A stretch of DNA of 64,000 nt from Panorpa germanica. Lineage: Eukaryota > Arthropoda > Insecta > Mecoptera > Panorpidae. Within the stretch, counting starts at the first letter, position 1, and each line of letters begins with the position of its first letter. Below are positions 39,206-52,689 of the stretch, piece by piece. The stretch covers positions 9,310,152 to 9,374,151 of the forward strand of contig OY783218.1 in the NCBI GenBank assembly GCA_963678705.1, read 5' to 3'. A program made the translations under genes and the position numbers. Under the pieces are notes generated by a model that saw nothing but the letters and a program-made list of their open reading frames with translations, searched no databases and was not told the DNA's origin.

Positions 39206-42028
39206 GCGATTTTAGCAAAAATTGTTAATTTTTATTTGTTGAAAATTTGTTTATTTAGTATGAAAAGTACTGCATTTTTCACATAAACTTTAGCTATTTT
39301 TAATATTTTTGTATTTTTAAGATTTTATTTACCTGCATGATTTATATTATAATACAATTCTTATTTTTTTGCATGTGTATATATAAAAATCTTTGACCTT
39401 TGTTAATTACCTGTCTATTCTAAAACATTGGCATTGACTTTTTCTTTTATATTAAATTACATTTTAATTTATAAATATATAATTTTGACTTCAATGCCGT
39501 TATAACTCGCGTGCGTAGTATTATTAATTCCAGGTATCGCCAACAGGTGGTTTGTGGAATTGTCGAATTGTTCATTACCGAAATTGTTGATTAAATTGTC
39601 TTGCAGTGCAATGTCATACTTGCTAGCTTTCTACAAGCTAATTATAAGGTTAATTTTCTGTTTCTTATATAGCAATTGTCTTGCAGTGCAAGGTTAAGTC
39701 CAAAGGCTAATTCCGTTTTACATATTTAGAAGTGACTAATGATGAAGAGCACCAGAAATTAATTACAGCATAGATACACTGTAAGAAAACTTGTGGCAAA
39801 GATGATGTAGATGTCTCTATCTTAGACTAAGGCTGCAGTGAAAAAAATGGCGCGAAAATAAATTCGTAATTCTGAAATATATTGAATCCTATAACTGCTG
39901 AGTCGCGCGGAAAAATCTGCAGTTTGTTAGAAATTTGTGTAGGAAATTTTTTACAATTTTATTCTTAAACTCTTCTAATATTTCTACTAAATTGTGAAAC
40001 TTATGAACCTTATGACAGGTATTCATAGGGTATATTTTCCAATAATACAGAAGCGTTATAATAAACCTTGATAGAAATTTCTGCTCAGAATAAGGCACAA
40101 AGTACGCGCATAACTTACCATCAAATTTTTTAATAAAACTTGTAAAATCAAATTTCATTTTTTTTATCGATATTTTTTTTTAATAAACATTTCTGCAGTT
40201 CCTTGTTTTAACTGAGCAATAATTTTGTAACGGATTGTACATAGTACTCTTGATTTGACCATGTGGGTGATTAGTAATTGGTGTTGTTTTTGTTGCTTGT
40301 TTTGTCTTTGATTGTACATTGCTATGGCGAAGGTCCTATGCTGACCTCCTGTTGGACTGGATGGCCTTGCGTTTCATTTTCGGGGCTATTCTCTATTTAC
40401 ATTACAGAATACAGAATAATATTGTTACGATATACATGGTTAATTAAGAACGCACTGAACCCCGTGTTACACACAAATATTTCCTTATTTTTATGACGTA
40501 CTCGTATATATGAGTATAGATATTATTAGACATGACGGTTAATTTATAATATGTCGTTTGTATATATTTAGATGTGTAGGTGGATCTCGATTATTAAGAG
40601 AAGTGGAACAGGTTGTTGTTAGTGCAAAACAATATTCACCTTTCAAGTTAATTACATCTATATTACATATTAGCAATATTATCAAATATTACAGAGTACT
40701 TTAAAATATATTATTAGGGCTCTCTCAATTAAAAGTCAATAGTTATATAACAATCATTTATTATCAGGTCTCTTAAGCGATCTTTAAATGTTGTGTCGCC
40801 AATATCCTAAATGTTCTTTGTGTGTCAGAGTTGCCCTCAGCCACTGGTCCAAGTCACTGTATCAGCATTCTGTGAATAATCAGTATGATCCGCATTGAAG
40901 TCAGAGCGAAGCACTGGGGAATATTCATTGTGCCAAATAACTCTAACATTTTTATAGTTTTGGTAATTTCAAATGTTTAAATATTTGAGATATAATCATG
41001 CACCAAATATATGTCATAACCATGACTTTTCTGAATTCTCCTGAATGCATATTTCAATTTGAAGCGAAAGTGATTGAAGTGTTTTCACTGATACAACATC
41101 TTAAATTATTTCAAACAAAAGGTGTAGTATATATACTTCAAATTACGAGAAGTCGGTGGAGATTTACTCTTAAAAGAGGTTATAAGCAGAATTAGTCAAC
41201 TTCTGAATCATTAGTCAGTAAAAAATTTGATGAGATAGCTCACTAGGTTAAGATTTAGTCAATTGTTCATTTCAATTCTGCTGCTTTAAAAGTTAGACAA
41301 CAATAAAAGTTCGCATTAACTTTTTTGTCACTTAGATTTTTAAAGGTGTAGTTGTTTCTCCATTTGTAGCTATAAATCGTTTTTATTTTTACTCAAAATT
41401 CAGTTGGTCATATGAAATACATCTATCATGAGCTACAAATAGAAAAACTACTTCACCTTTCAGAATCCAACGATGATAAACTTGATGAAAACTGTAGTAG
41501 ACTTCTTGTGCTAACTGAAACTTCTACAGGCTTAAATGGATAACTTGTGAGGTTCGCAATGGTAAAATATTGCCTTTACTTCTCTTTTACACTAAATAAT
41601 TATTAAAAAAAAAATCCATTCCATCTCTGTCCTTTGCCTCCTTAATATGATAATTCTATCGTTTATTTTACATGTGTCATTAGTCAAGTTTTAAAGACCG
41701 TTTACTATCTCACTACGCTATGTTTGAAATATTTGCGGAATTTGAAATTGCTAAGGTTTTATTTCTTAATTAGACGATTGCTTTACTGGCTGACAATTAC
41801 TTGTATTCTGGCCATTGGCTAGTTGTTGCATACCGTATCTACGAATAAACAATTTCCAACAACTATTTCGCTATCTGCATAAAAGTATTTCGATTATTTG
41901 TATTTTAGTGGTGTTTTTGAATAATTGATTTTTTGTGTAAATGTTTTTATACTTTGAAATCTATAACAAGCAAACTTATTTGGGAATCTGGGGTGCGTTG
42001 GATGTTTAACAATCTAGGGTTCAGTTAA
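39206..42028. other. Intergenic DNA with short repeat fragments
   Basis: GTCGCGCGGAAAAATCTGCA at 39902 is shared with 19571. 41133-41195 (TTCAAATTACGAGAAGTCGG) belongs to a small family also at 58785 and 60946. The 89-codon minus-strand frame at 39889-40158 has no recognised domain. No gene supported. Confidence 0.4.
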
Positions 42029-42637
42029 TGGGCTTGTGTCCTATGTCTTAATTTCTATAAAAGTGTAAGTGTAGTGTATATTGATTAAGTCGGTTACTAG
42101 AACCTCTAATATTCAATTATTTTTTAATAACTCCTTATATGTTAAGAGATATTAACAATTAAAAAAGTCATTTTGTCTCTTTAATTATTAAAGGGATTCA
42201 ACGTTGTACACATGCTGTACACGAGCTGCCAACCTCACAGCTCATAAATCTCTGCTATATGTATTTATATATCAAATATTATTTACAGCTATTTCAAGGA
42301 ACAATAAAATTTCAATACTATGTCTGCCTTAGCAGGGTTAAATAATATAAAAACTTATTATTCTTTGACTTGACTTGATTATTTGACTACCAACATCTAC
42401 AAAACATTACCACAGCACTGACCTACTCAATAAATAACTGACGTTAAAATGCATTTCACGTCATACAAATATGGCCGACCATTTCTAGCGCTAAAACTAC
42501 AATTCAAATTTTTAATAGCTATATCTCCGTCAATATTTAGATATTAATTAAAATAGACACGCCAATACACATTTATTAACATCAATTTCAATCAACAATT
42601 GAAAAATCGACCACTAAAAAAAGAGGACACAAGCCCA
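42029..42637 (-). mobile_element. TGGGCTTGTG element, copy D, complete, reverse
   Basis: 609 bp, from TGGGCTTGTGTCCTATGTC to GAGGACACAAGCCCA. Highly similar to copy C over most of its length, with a deletion near 42210 (TGCTGTACACGAGCTGCC replaces a longer stretch). GTTAA lies close to both sides. Non-coding. Confidence 0.85.
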
Positions 42638-44282
42638 TTGTTAATAGAACACTTTGTATGAAATAGTATTTAAATTGGTGGAAAATTCCAAGGTTTTTTT
42701 ATTTTCATTTTTTTTTTTGAATACGTCATCTTCGTACCGTCGTTAATGCCAAATAACTGTAGATGCTTTTTTCTTAGACTAGTACCGCAGTACGAAAAAT
42801 TTTGTGCGTGAAATAAAACAATCTTGCAATCCTGTAACAAATGGAATCATGTGAAATTATACGCACTGGAGATTTAAAATTCACGAAATAAAAGAAATAA
42901 AAATTAATGTAGTTTCCCGTGATTTCTTTTGTCTAACATCGAATCATCTTACGATAATTAATGTAAAATGAAAATAAAATAACTGTTTACTTGGATTACG
43001 TATAAATGAATATAAATGACTTTCCATTGCGTAAATTTTCATTCAAACTAGCGAATAATAATGTATTTATTTCTCGTTTACATAACCTGCATAACTAATT
43101 ATTGTGATTTAATAATAATAATAAAAAATTGTGTGACTATCAAAATTAAAATTAGGGAAAGTAAATTTTATACAAATGAAAGTTTATATTTTGTTATTTT
43201 TATTTATTTATTTTTTAATTCAAAAACTTTCTTATTATTGGTTTGATACGAGTCTGTTGTCTAGCCAGAGAACACTATGGGACCAATGTTTTAATTGAGT
43301 TAATCATTATTATTACGTAACCGTCGTTTATTGGTTGTACTGTATACAGTACACAGTTACGTATATGTAAGGTTTATTTAACATAAAGAAGTTTACCTTT
43401 TACATATTTACATTCGACTTAAATTTACATTTTCTGAGGTTAATAAAGCTTCTTCTGCAAGATTATATAATGTTACTTATTAAATAAATATACTAATAAA
43501 ACCTTCTTATATCTTTAACATTTATTTATTGTCAAAGTAACAGTTTTATCTTTAATTTTGGTAAATTAAAAGTAATAAAAGTTCACAAATTTTATTTATT
43601 ATTTCATTTTGTCAAGCCTTAGTCATATAGGATAATGCAAACGCAAATAATATTTTCGTTCTAGTATATAAAGGATTTTGCTTTTTAACGACATACAAGC
43701 GGTAAATGGATGTAACAATGAATATAATAAAAATACTCTGAAGTAGAATATTAGTCGCACCTGTTGCAACGGTATAAATAACTTCAACTTATAAGTGAAA
43801 ATATATGAATATTGGATGTCGCATGTTGGAGTCGCACTAGTTTGTATGCTAGATCTTGCATACTCATATTTAATTGAAAAGAAATGATTTGCAAGAAACA
43901 ATATTTAACATTGAAAACAATTGAATTTGAATAGAATTGTTGCTGCATATAAATTATTTCAGAGATTCCATTATACAAAATTGCATAATTAAAGTAATAT
44001 ATGAATCTTCTTCGACTAAAAATCTCTTCAAACCAAACCAAAAGTAATCTGAAAAAAATTTTGCTGTTTAGACACGATTTCTATTTCGTTTTCTTATTAT
44101 CTTGATATTGATAATGACTTGCACTTTTTCGAATTCTTTTTAAATTACTTTTTATTATTTATTTATTTAAAATGTATTCATTGTTTAGTTCTACATCGAA
44201 TGATACAGGGTGTCTAGTATTGAAGCAATCATATTCTAAGTCCGCAAACTAGCAGCTAACATAATTTAGGTTGTTGCGATTA
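42638..44282. other. Intergenic DNA with relatives of the element at 48373
   Basis: 42770-42870 (GCAATCCTGTAACAAATGGA) resembles the interior of 48373-49140. 43623-43840 shares TATAAAGGATT.TGCTTTT and ends ATGTCGCATGTTGGAGTCGC, ACTAG. Minus-strand frames here are parts of these repeats. Confidence 0.5.
43623..43840 (+). mobile_element. Fragment of the CTAGTG element family
   Basis: Ends with the same terminal motif as 49140 (GTCGCATGTTGGAGTCGCAC, TAG). Its interior resembles 48910-49010. The matching left terminus was not found nearby. Confidence 0.5.
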
Positions 44283-45146
44283 TACAGGGTGTCCCAATAT
44301 TCAACGATAAGCGGGCACCAGAGGGTGGTCCTGCTCATGACTACACGAGAAAAAAAGAAAAAAAAAATTATCTCAAAATCTTTCAAAAATTGAAACACCT
44401 TAAGATGTTTTTAACTACCATGATCACAATTTTACAAATATTTCTGATTTTTTTTTGTATCGGCAATCTAAATAGCACTGATGAATTTTGGGACACCCTG
44501 TATAGATCTTCCGATAAATCTATTTTAGTTACGTGTATTTAAAGTTTATCAAACATAACAAATATTACCTTATACGTAAATCATTATTACCTAAAATACA
44601 ACGTTTTGTGATTTAGTTTTTATTGTTTTTTGAAAAATAAGAACCTTTCTATTTTTGTCCTATTGTCTTTAACTCGATCTATTTTTGCTCTATTATTAGT
44701 AGAACGTTTTAAAGATTACAGCATCTTAAGAAGTCCTTTGTTGGGATTAAATGGCAATAAAGCCTCTTTACAAGAAACATCCATATAACATAATATCCAA
44801 ATTTTGTGTTTAGCAGTCTAGGTATTGAAACGAACATAAGAGTGTAGTAAATATTGTTGAATAGGTAAAGATATGTTGTACTGGTATAAAATAAGAAACT
44901 TATTTTGAGCCCCACTCCTTATTATCACGTATCTCCTTGTTACACATTGTAACCGCAGTGACGTCACACATTTAAAAAAAAATTCTTTTGGTTTTATTTT
45001 ATTCTTCTTTCTTCTTTTTTTTTTTTTGAAGTCAAATTTTACATTAGTTATGACGTCACGAAGCTTATGACCGTACTCCACTCTCGTCTGCTCTCGTCAC
45101 CACCCTCTGGTGCCCGCTTATCGTTGAATATTAGGACACCCTGCAT
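44283..45146. mobile_element. Element with long inverted repeats and ACAGGGTGTCC ends
   Basis: The left end is TACAGGGTGTCCCAATATTC, then AACGATAAGCGGGCACCAGA, GGGTGGT. The right end is the near-perfect reverse complement (ACCACCCTCTGGTGCCCGCT, TATCGTTGAATATTAGGACA, CCCTGCATA). Arms are about 48 bp. A second TGGGACACCCTGTATA at 44489-44504 and an ACAGGGTGTCT at 44205 suggest nesting or a smaller version of the element. No transposase seen. Confidence 0.75.
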
Positions 45147-46014
45147 ATTAGTTTTTTATGTTTATCTAGTCTACTACAAAAAGTAGGTCCTTAGGGTACA
45201 TCATTTTGTCTTTTATTAAAAGCGTTTGAGGTGTTCTACAAAATGATGTTCCATTCATATGTCTACGACAAATACTATGCAAGCTATCGTTGCCTGAACA
45301 TGGCCATCGCGAGAGCAAAGCAAGAAAAAAACCGTAAAAATAGTTAACCAAAAACTTGTGTTAAATTTATTTACTACCAGTCCATTTCGTACTGACCATT
45401 TCAGAGTTTTCTACAAGCCCCGCGCAAACGAGCGGTGATAAGAAGCATTTATGCAAGTGTTTAAAATGGAATGTGAGTCACCTGGTTGTAGTATTAGACC
45501 TCGGTATGATGTAATGTAAGTGTAAGTATGCTTATGTTTTTGTTTTACTCGCATTTAAACTCGTTCTAAGTGCTAATATTAAAAGTAAACATCTTTGGGT
45601 TATTTTAAAAAAATAACAACATCCTTGTACAAAGTCAATCAGTGCATTTTCCTCTCTGCAAATTCGCAAGCATGACGTAGTAAATAACTCACTCGATGGA
45701 GGGAGATCCTCTGGTTCTGAGTTCACCAGCATCGCGAGCCGGTTCTAACGCTAGACCCAGCAATCATGGAGAAAGTTGCACTTAATAGATGTTAACTAAC
45801 ACCACGCCATGGCGAAGAAAGAGGAGGAAGAGACCACAACGAGAAGGGGTCACTGCTGCAACTAAAGAAAAGGGAGAATGTTGGAAGAATGCTAATACTG
45901 CTAACACTTACACTTAAAATTATGTTTTGCATTGTGCTATGATTTCAAAAGGACCACCAGAAAATATGAAAATGCAATTATTCGCTAAAGTATCATTCCC
46001 ACTCACTGCTTTAA
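45147..46014. other. Intergenic DNA, nothing firm
   Basis: 45780-45900 has a purine-rich stretch (GCGAAGAAAGAGGAGGAAGA) with no sustained frame. No gene supported. Confidence 0.4.
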
Positions 46015-46420
46015 TTTTATTTTGTATTTAATTTAAATTGTTTAGCATATGGCAATACGCGTAGTCACAGTACCATTTTTAATTTAATTTATTTTTAAGT
46101 GTTCTTAGTTTTTTTTAGAAGGTGCAATGTTTTAAATTAAAAATATTAAATTAAGAAAAACTATATTATATTATAACCTCCAAAATGTGACAATCTGTCA
46201 AAATGCAGTAGGATTTACTTTTAAAAAAAGTTTAATGTCAGTTTTTGAAAAATATAAAAGTGAAAACAATTTCTATTACTTATTGTTATTAACAATAGCA
46301 ATTTTAATTATTTCACATTCAATTTTCTACAACTGTCGACAACTAAAGACGCATGCGCTTCAACTAAGTTAACTAAACTCAAATTAAAACACGAATGTGA
46401 TAAGGAATGCCTTTTCTGAA
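46015..46420 (+). repeat. Repeat family R3, copy 2
   Basis: Same block order as 37437-37845: TAGCATATGGCAATACGCGT, CCTCCAAAATGTGACAATCT, GTCAAAATGCAGTAGGATTT, GACGCATGCG, and AAAACACGAATGTGATAAGG. It probably begins at TTTTGTATTTAATTTAAATT, since a reverse fragment at 51009-51090 extends that far. Confidence 0.7.
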
Positions 46421-48372
46421 AGGCAGCTTTTCTTTCGTTAGTTTGATATAGCATTGCTGTCAACCAAGTTGTTGGACTTTGCGGCCTATAACAACGATTT
46501 GACATGTTTGTGTAAACAGCAATGTAACTAAAGAAAAGAACCTAATACAAATAAGTAAATAATTTCCTACTAATAACATTACAAAATAAATTTCACAAGT
46601 GTACGTAATTTTCAGTATTTTCTCGTGAATAATACTTACTAACATTTTTTCAAGGAATCACCAAAATCTATTTATTTTTATAAAATATTTGAGTGTGTGT
46701 GACGTATATATGTACTCCATTACAATATGTATGTGTGTTTGTGTGTTTGGTTGCGCTAGGTCGGGGCAGGTCAACGCTCGCGAATACACTGGCATACACT
46801 GCTGCTAATAATACAGAGCCGCTACACTGTTATCGACACCTATCGATCATTTCAATTATACTTATGAGTATTTCATTTCTATCAATAATTTGATTAGAAA
46901 GAGAGAGAGAGAGAGATAGAGATATATACAACAATATCCAAAGCTTATCTTGCAATGAGTAGAGTAATAAAAGTAGAGTTATACTTCAAAATATTAATTC
47001 AAATATCAAATATAGTGAGATTTTTGATTAATAATAGGTGGCAAAAGTAATGAAATATAAAATTTTACCTCACTTTTTTTCTCACTCGCCTTCTTGCTTA
47101 TGTACGATATTTGCAAAATATGTTGCAGTCAAAATAAATATAAGTTATGTATTATATATATTGTTATAAATTTTAAAATTCTAATCCAGTTCTAATATCC
47201 ACAAATAAGAGCAAAACATTCATTGGGAAATTGCTATATTTACTGATTGCACTGGAAATGTGTTTTCCTATTTTTCCAGCCTAAAATAACATGGTCGAGT
47301 GTAACTTCTTCTCACACTTATTAATAAAAAAACAAGGACTTAGTATTTCGTTATCGTAAACGCAATTGCTTGGGGCCTTCATCGACAGAGGGTCCGCAAA
47401 GTAAATATTTTATAAACTGCAGTAAGAAACAAAACTAATAAAAAATTGGGGGCCCAAACCTAATTTATACTCATAAATTTAATTTATTTAACGTCGCTCT
47501 ATTTCTGATGCTGAGTTCTATTGGTGATAACCCCCCTACACCACTGCCTAATAAGTTTCCGATTATGTATACATAATCAATTTAATTTGATAGCAACTAA
47601 ACCCAAAACCCGAAGACACAGTAGTCAGTCCATAGCCCATAGTATTATCTTCATTTATTTCAAAATATAGAAAATTTACCCAATTTATTTGTTCAAAAAT
47701 ACTTACACTAAAAATACAAAAATACTTACAGATTGTGATAGAATTTTTTTTGAAAAAGTTATTTGTTTTTTAAATTTGTCTACACAGCATTCGCATCAAG
47801 CAAACAGTGTATCGCTAGGAGTTCACTGAAACCAGGAGTCCAAGAATCGGTGTCGTGGAGTCATCGTCATGGTGATTTCGTTCGTAGACGATCTGCGGGT
47901 TTTCTGCTGGTGATGCTATAAAAAAGACCGCCCACGATACGTACCAAGTATTTTTACGTCGAAGTGAATGACTGAAAAAAACAAACAAATTAAATAAAAT
48001 ATATTAACTGCTAATTCTTTAATCTGAATCAAATTTAATGAAATAAAATCACTGATTGGTTTACTAGAACATTGGTTTCAATTCGTTTCGTCCCGTTCCG
48101 TTCATTTCCGTTGTCTTCCGTTCAGTGCGATTGACAATTGTTAATAAATTTATTTACAGTTAATTTATTGATAATTAAAAGTATTTATTGTGTATATATA
48201 CATATATCGATAACTACATTGCACTCGTATTTGTTGAATCAATTCTATAAATATTTATTACATACAGTAATTTAAGAAATTTTATGCAATTGTTGATTAG
48301 ATGTTATTACAGTATATAATGCCGAATCCGATGTTACGTTTTGTAATTTCCAGCTAGATACTTTGGTAGAGA
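46421..48372. other. Intergenic DNA with old element remnants
   Basis: A (GA)n patch lies at 46899-46916. 47370-47550 contains GGGGGCCCAAACC and CCCCCCTACACCACTGCC; the latter is the reverse of the CAGTGGTGTAG motif also seen at 62676 and typical of old element ends. 48085-48125 is a degenerate TCCGTT repeat. No gene supported. Confidence 0.4.
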
Positions 48373-49140
48373 CTAGTGCGACTCCAACATGCGACACGTA
48401 CACATCGGTGTAACACATAACTTAATATATCGTCATCCTATGTTATTCGTACGTATTCATTTAATTAGTATAAAAGAATGTTTAGAAGTAGAAGAGTAAA
48501 AAATTCAATAATAAAAGTAGGTGTAATTATTTACATTTTTAATTGGGTTTTTTGAGGTCTCAGTCTTAGGCTTAGATCCCACAGAGGAATAATTCCGTGC
48601 GGAAATCCTGTAACAGATGGAATCATATAATATGCACATACCACTGGTTCGGTAAAAAAATCTGTAGATTTCTACAGAAATCACCGCAGCACAGACAGGT
48701 TTTTTTCGTTATCTTTTCTTTGTAGAACATATAGTTGAAAGTGAACACACGCACTACGGAATTAATATACTGTTGTCGGCGTATCTCTTTGGAAGCAGTA
48801 TGCATCTCTTTGTATGCTAAATATACAGAATTAAAACCATGAGGAAAAAACCCACGCGGAATTATTCCATAGTGGAATCTTCTAAGCCTTATATACCATG
48901 CACAATAATGTAAATGCAAATGATATTGTTTTAGTCTATAAAGGATTCTGCTTTTCACCGTGACGTAGTCGGTAAAAGGTTATAACAAAGAATATAATAG
49001 AGTTAAGGAATGTAGCATGTTGAAGTCTCACTAGTATGGACGATAAAATTTCAACAAATTTAGTACTCTCATTTCTAATAACGTTAACTTATGAATGCGC
49101 ATATGTGAATGTTGAATGTCGCATGTTGGAGTCACACTAG
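48373..49140. mobile_element. CTAGTG element with 24-bp inverted ends
   Basis: Left end CTAGTGCGACTCCAACATGC, GACA. Right end TGTCGCATGTTGGAGTCACA, CTAG, one mismatch. 768 bp. The interior is itself partly palindromic (GGAATAATTCCGTGCGGAA near 48585 against CACGCGGAATTATTCC near 48852). Long minus-strand frames inside do not resemble a transposase. Confidence 0.65.
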
Positions 49141-50089
49141 GCTGTACGAAGCATTACATTAATGTAATATTTATATATATAACAAGTTTCTCTGTTTCCT
49201 TTATGTTGGTCACAGTTCTAGCAGTTTTGATTGACAGCATATTTTCGGCGGTTACTTTTCGTTCTATTGTTTATACATGTATATATACACACCCAGCCGG
49301 TGTTCGAATTACCCGGCACAAAACATTACTCATCCGAACAGGTTGCCTCGCATCTGCTTTCAATTAATTCACAATTATTTTAACACTGTAATGTATAAAA
49401 AATGTATTCATATGCAGGGGCGGCCTTTAGCCGCTAATTTTACTTTGTTAATCTTTTTGCCGCGAAAAAAAAAATATTTTCCTCGCGAAAAAAATTACAT
49501 TTTTCAATTTTAATTCTATCGCTAATTAATATAACTATATCTTTTACGTCCCTAATGACCCTTGAACAAAAAGCAATCATTGGATTATATAGAGGGCATA
49601 TTCTATTACCTGCAATATACATTGTAAGTAGGGACAGCCTTAGCCATTTAATTAATGTAAATTGTAAGTAAGTATTTTTGATGATAATTGACGAGAAATA
49701 AAATTTTATATTGGAAGCTTTATAAAAGTTAACAAGCACAAAGATGACAAATTTTATTTAAATTTTAAAATTCGAAATACTTATTTGTAATTTTCGTTTT
49801 AGGAATTTTAATTTTATTTCATAATAATTATTAATAACGTAAGTAAAATATAATAGACAAAATATTTTTTTTTATAATTATAATACATCACTCAGTAAGT
49901 TCGTACAATGACATAGAGATGTCGCCACTATTGACAAATCCATATGATTTTAAGAAAGTACGAACTTTCACACGATATGTGTTAAAATTTCTTGATATTC
50001 CCACCATTACTTTACGAGAAATTCCAAATTTCGGGTGTAGATAAAGGGGTAATTTTTTCCATTAAAAAATTTATGAAAATTGTTTTAAA
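49141..50089. other. Intergenic DNA, nothing recognised
   Basis: Contains a CGCGAAAAAAA / CCTCGCGAAAAAAA near-direct repeat at 49460-49500. No gene supported. Confidence 0.4.
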
Positions 50090-50480
50090 AATTACAAAAG
50101 TAACCTTCCTTAACTCTTGAACTTATGTTTCACTAACAAACTCGCCCCCTTATATGCTATAATGCCTGTACATATTCTGCAGACTCTCTCCTCCATTTCT
50201 TTCAGGTACCTATTACCCTTACTTATACCTAATAATAATATCTATATAATATATAAATGATCTTTCCAAACTTCTCCAAAGAGAGCATGATGAAACATGA
50301 TTAATTTATTTCCAATCCCTTTAACGGTACTTTGACCCCGACCAATCGATACAAAAATTAAAGTTTTCCCTTTACGTATTTTCTCGTTCATGTTTTCTTC
50401 ATCCCCTTTCTCTTTTCTTAAGTAAAATCTTTTCCATTCAACAAGTGTTCGTTGATAAGGGGCAGGTTCGTTGCCGCATT
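50090..50480 (-). pseudogene. Decayed LINE-like coding remnant, minus strand
   Basis: Minus-strand frames give ATGGAAAAGATTTTACTTAA-type coding, read as EWKRFYLRKEKGDEENMNEK then IRKGKTLIFVSI, and downstream RYLKEMEERVCRICTGIIAY. A pattern of charged residues followed by ERVCRIC resembles the C-terminal region of insect LINE proteins. Several stops and shifts interrupt it. Family assignment is tentative. Confidence 0.3.
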
Positions 50481-51299
50481 AAAGTTGATATACCCATAAA
50501 TCATCCTTAGCTTTATTCAGATCCATTTATTATTTTATTATTTTTTTGTTTTAATTTAATTAGTCGAATATAGTTTTTTTAGTGATTTATCTTCTTTAAT
50601 TATGAGTTATTAGGCGCTAAATACAAAACGTTAATTCGTGTATTATTTAATGTAATTTTTGTTACTGATGCAACATAATTATATACGAGTGTAATCTAAT
50701 TTATTACTAATATATTAGTTTAATACAGGGGTTGGCTAACTTTTTTTGATAGAACCCCGAATTCAAAGCTGCGAAGTGGAAGTCGGAAAAAATGTACCGG
50801 AGAAATTAAATTTCTATTAACGTTACTAATATATTTAAATAATATAAATAAAATTATAATTAAGTAACGTGTAGAGAATTTGTATATGTATTTGAGAATA
50901 CTGTATTTATAATATAATATAGCTTTTCTTAATTTAATATTTTCAATTTAAAACATTTGACCTTGTAAAAGGTTCTAAAAAAACCAAGAAAACTTAAAAA
51001 ATAAACTTAATTAAAAATGGTACTGTGAATGATTACGCGTATTGCCATATGCTAAACAATTTAAATTAAATACAAAATAAAATTAAAGCATTTTTTTGAA
51101 GAGGTAATTCTAAAATTACTTCTTTTTTGATAGCTATCAAACTAATTTAATTGTATCTAGTCACAATTGTCTGTCATGCGTGTAACACAGCACTGTATCC
51201 TTCTGTACATATAGATTTAAGATTATCTATCTTCCAGATCATTAGTAAGACATTTCCATAATCGAAATTTATTTAAATATATGTATTTAAGTGAAAGAG

Positions 51300-51440
51300 A
51301 GTCTAAAGAAAATAGGTATGGTGAATTTAAAAAGGGAGACAGCTAATAGGAAGGAATGGAGAAATGTTTAAAGGAGGTCAGGGTTCTACATGGGCTATAG
51401 CGTCAAGATAATGATGGTGATGATACAGTTCAGATATGAC
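51300..51440 (+). pseudogene. Possible RTE-type LINE 3' end
   Basis: Reads ANRKEWRNV then, after a stop, RRSGFYMGYSVK, followed by an ATGATGGTGATGATA tail. A conserved Trp followed by a GATGAT-type tail resembles 3' ends of RTE-like LINEs. Short and broken. Confidence 0.25.
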
Positions 51441-52249
51441 TCATCACTGCAACTAAATAAAATCATGATACATATAAACTTGTCGAATATCGTTTTCGTC
51501 GTTATAGCAAAACATTATATTCGGAGGTGTCTCACTAATGAACTGGACGATTGACTCCTGTTTCAGATAACGTAATAAACCTTTTTTTTAAACGGTAGTG
51601 TTAAAACTCAGTGTTAAATATTATTTAAGAAATAAAAATAAAACAAAAATGATTCATAAGAATTATAAATAAACATATTTGGCTTGTACTAATGATAAGT
51701 TGAAAAAAAAAATGTCAATATTGCAGATTCATTGTAATAAGTTGTAGTCCACTGTCCCAAACGAATCGTCGCGGCGTACTGCGAGCCACAATACACACAA
51801 ACTTAGCGAACACACATATGTGCGGGTCAGGGATTGAATTGTTGTACGCCTTTTAACGTATAGTAAATAATGTTCAGAAAGGTGAACGCACCCAACGTGC
51901 TATGCAACATTTATTACATGACTTGATGAAACAATAGCAATCGCGAATCGTCCGTGTGACGTCACAGGGTTTTGAAAGGGACGGAATCAAAAATATTGTT
52001 GGCAATTATTTGATTTTCGGCAACATTTCAAATAGATTTTATTATCACTATTATAACGCTTGTTTTTATAAAATTATATAAAAAATATAGAACTTTATTT
52101 TGTAAGAGTTTATTTTATACATATCTATGTGTAAAAATATAATAACCTAACTAAAACAAAAATAAATCCTTTACAATCCTTCTAATTACTTACTTACTTA
52201 CTTACCTTCTGATTAATTACTTAAAGATAAAGTTGACTATCAAAACCTT

Positions 52250-52530
52250 ATATATCCAATTATTTTTTAATAACTCTTTATATGTTAGGAGATATTAACA
52301 ATTAAAAAAAAAATTTGTCATATTAAATATTATATATATAGTATAGTAAATTCGGTACGTAACATCCGACGATTTGTCATCTTTTTTTGTACAACAAAGA
52401 CGCATACGATTGTGTGTGTGATACGTCATTGACTAGTAACAGCTGTGTTCTGTATCCCATAAAATATTATATTACGAAATTTGTCGAAAAGGAACAATAA
52501 TCTTGATTACTTACTTCTTCTATGACGTAT
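52250..52530 (-). mobile_element. Diverged relative of the TGGGCTTGTG family (reverse)
   Basis: CCAATTATTTTTTAATAACT, CTTTATATGTTAGGAGATAT and TAACAATTAAAAA match the complete copies, and AATAATCTTGATTACTTACT is shared with the relative at 60352-60790. No clear ends. Confidence 0.5.
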
Positions 52531-52689
52531 TATGCATATCTAAAACAAGCGGCAAAATTAAAATTAAAATTCTTTTGGATATTTAAAAAAATAAAAATGC
52601 CAATATACATATATATGAGAATACATATTATTAATCTTTATTTTAATCAAAAATTAAAAGAACGGCCTTAAAAATGAGTTCATGAGCCC

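Noticed and set aside
39889-40158. 89-codon minus-strand frame
   Set aside because: Plausible composition but no family, no splice sites, and overlaps a motif shared with 19571.
49295-49320. GTGTTCGAATTACCC, tRNA T-loop-like
   Set aside because: No A-box at the right distance and no acceptor or anticodon stem.
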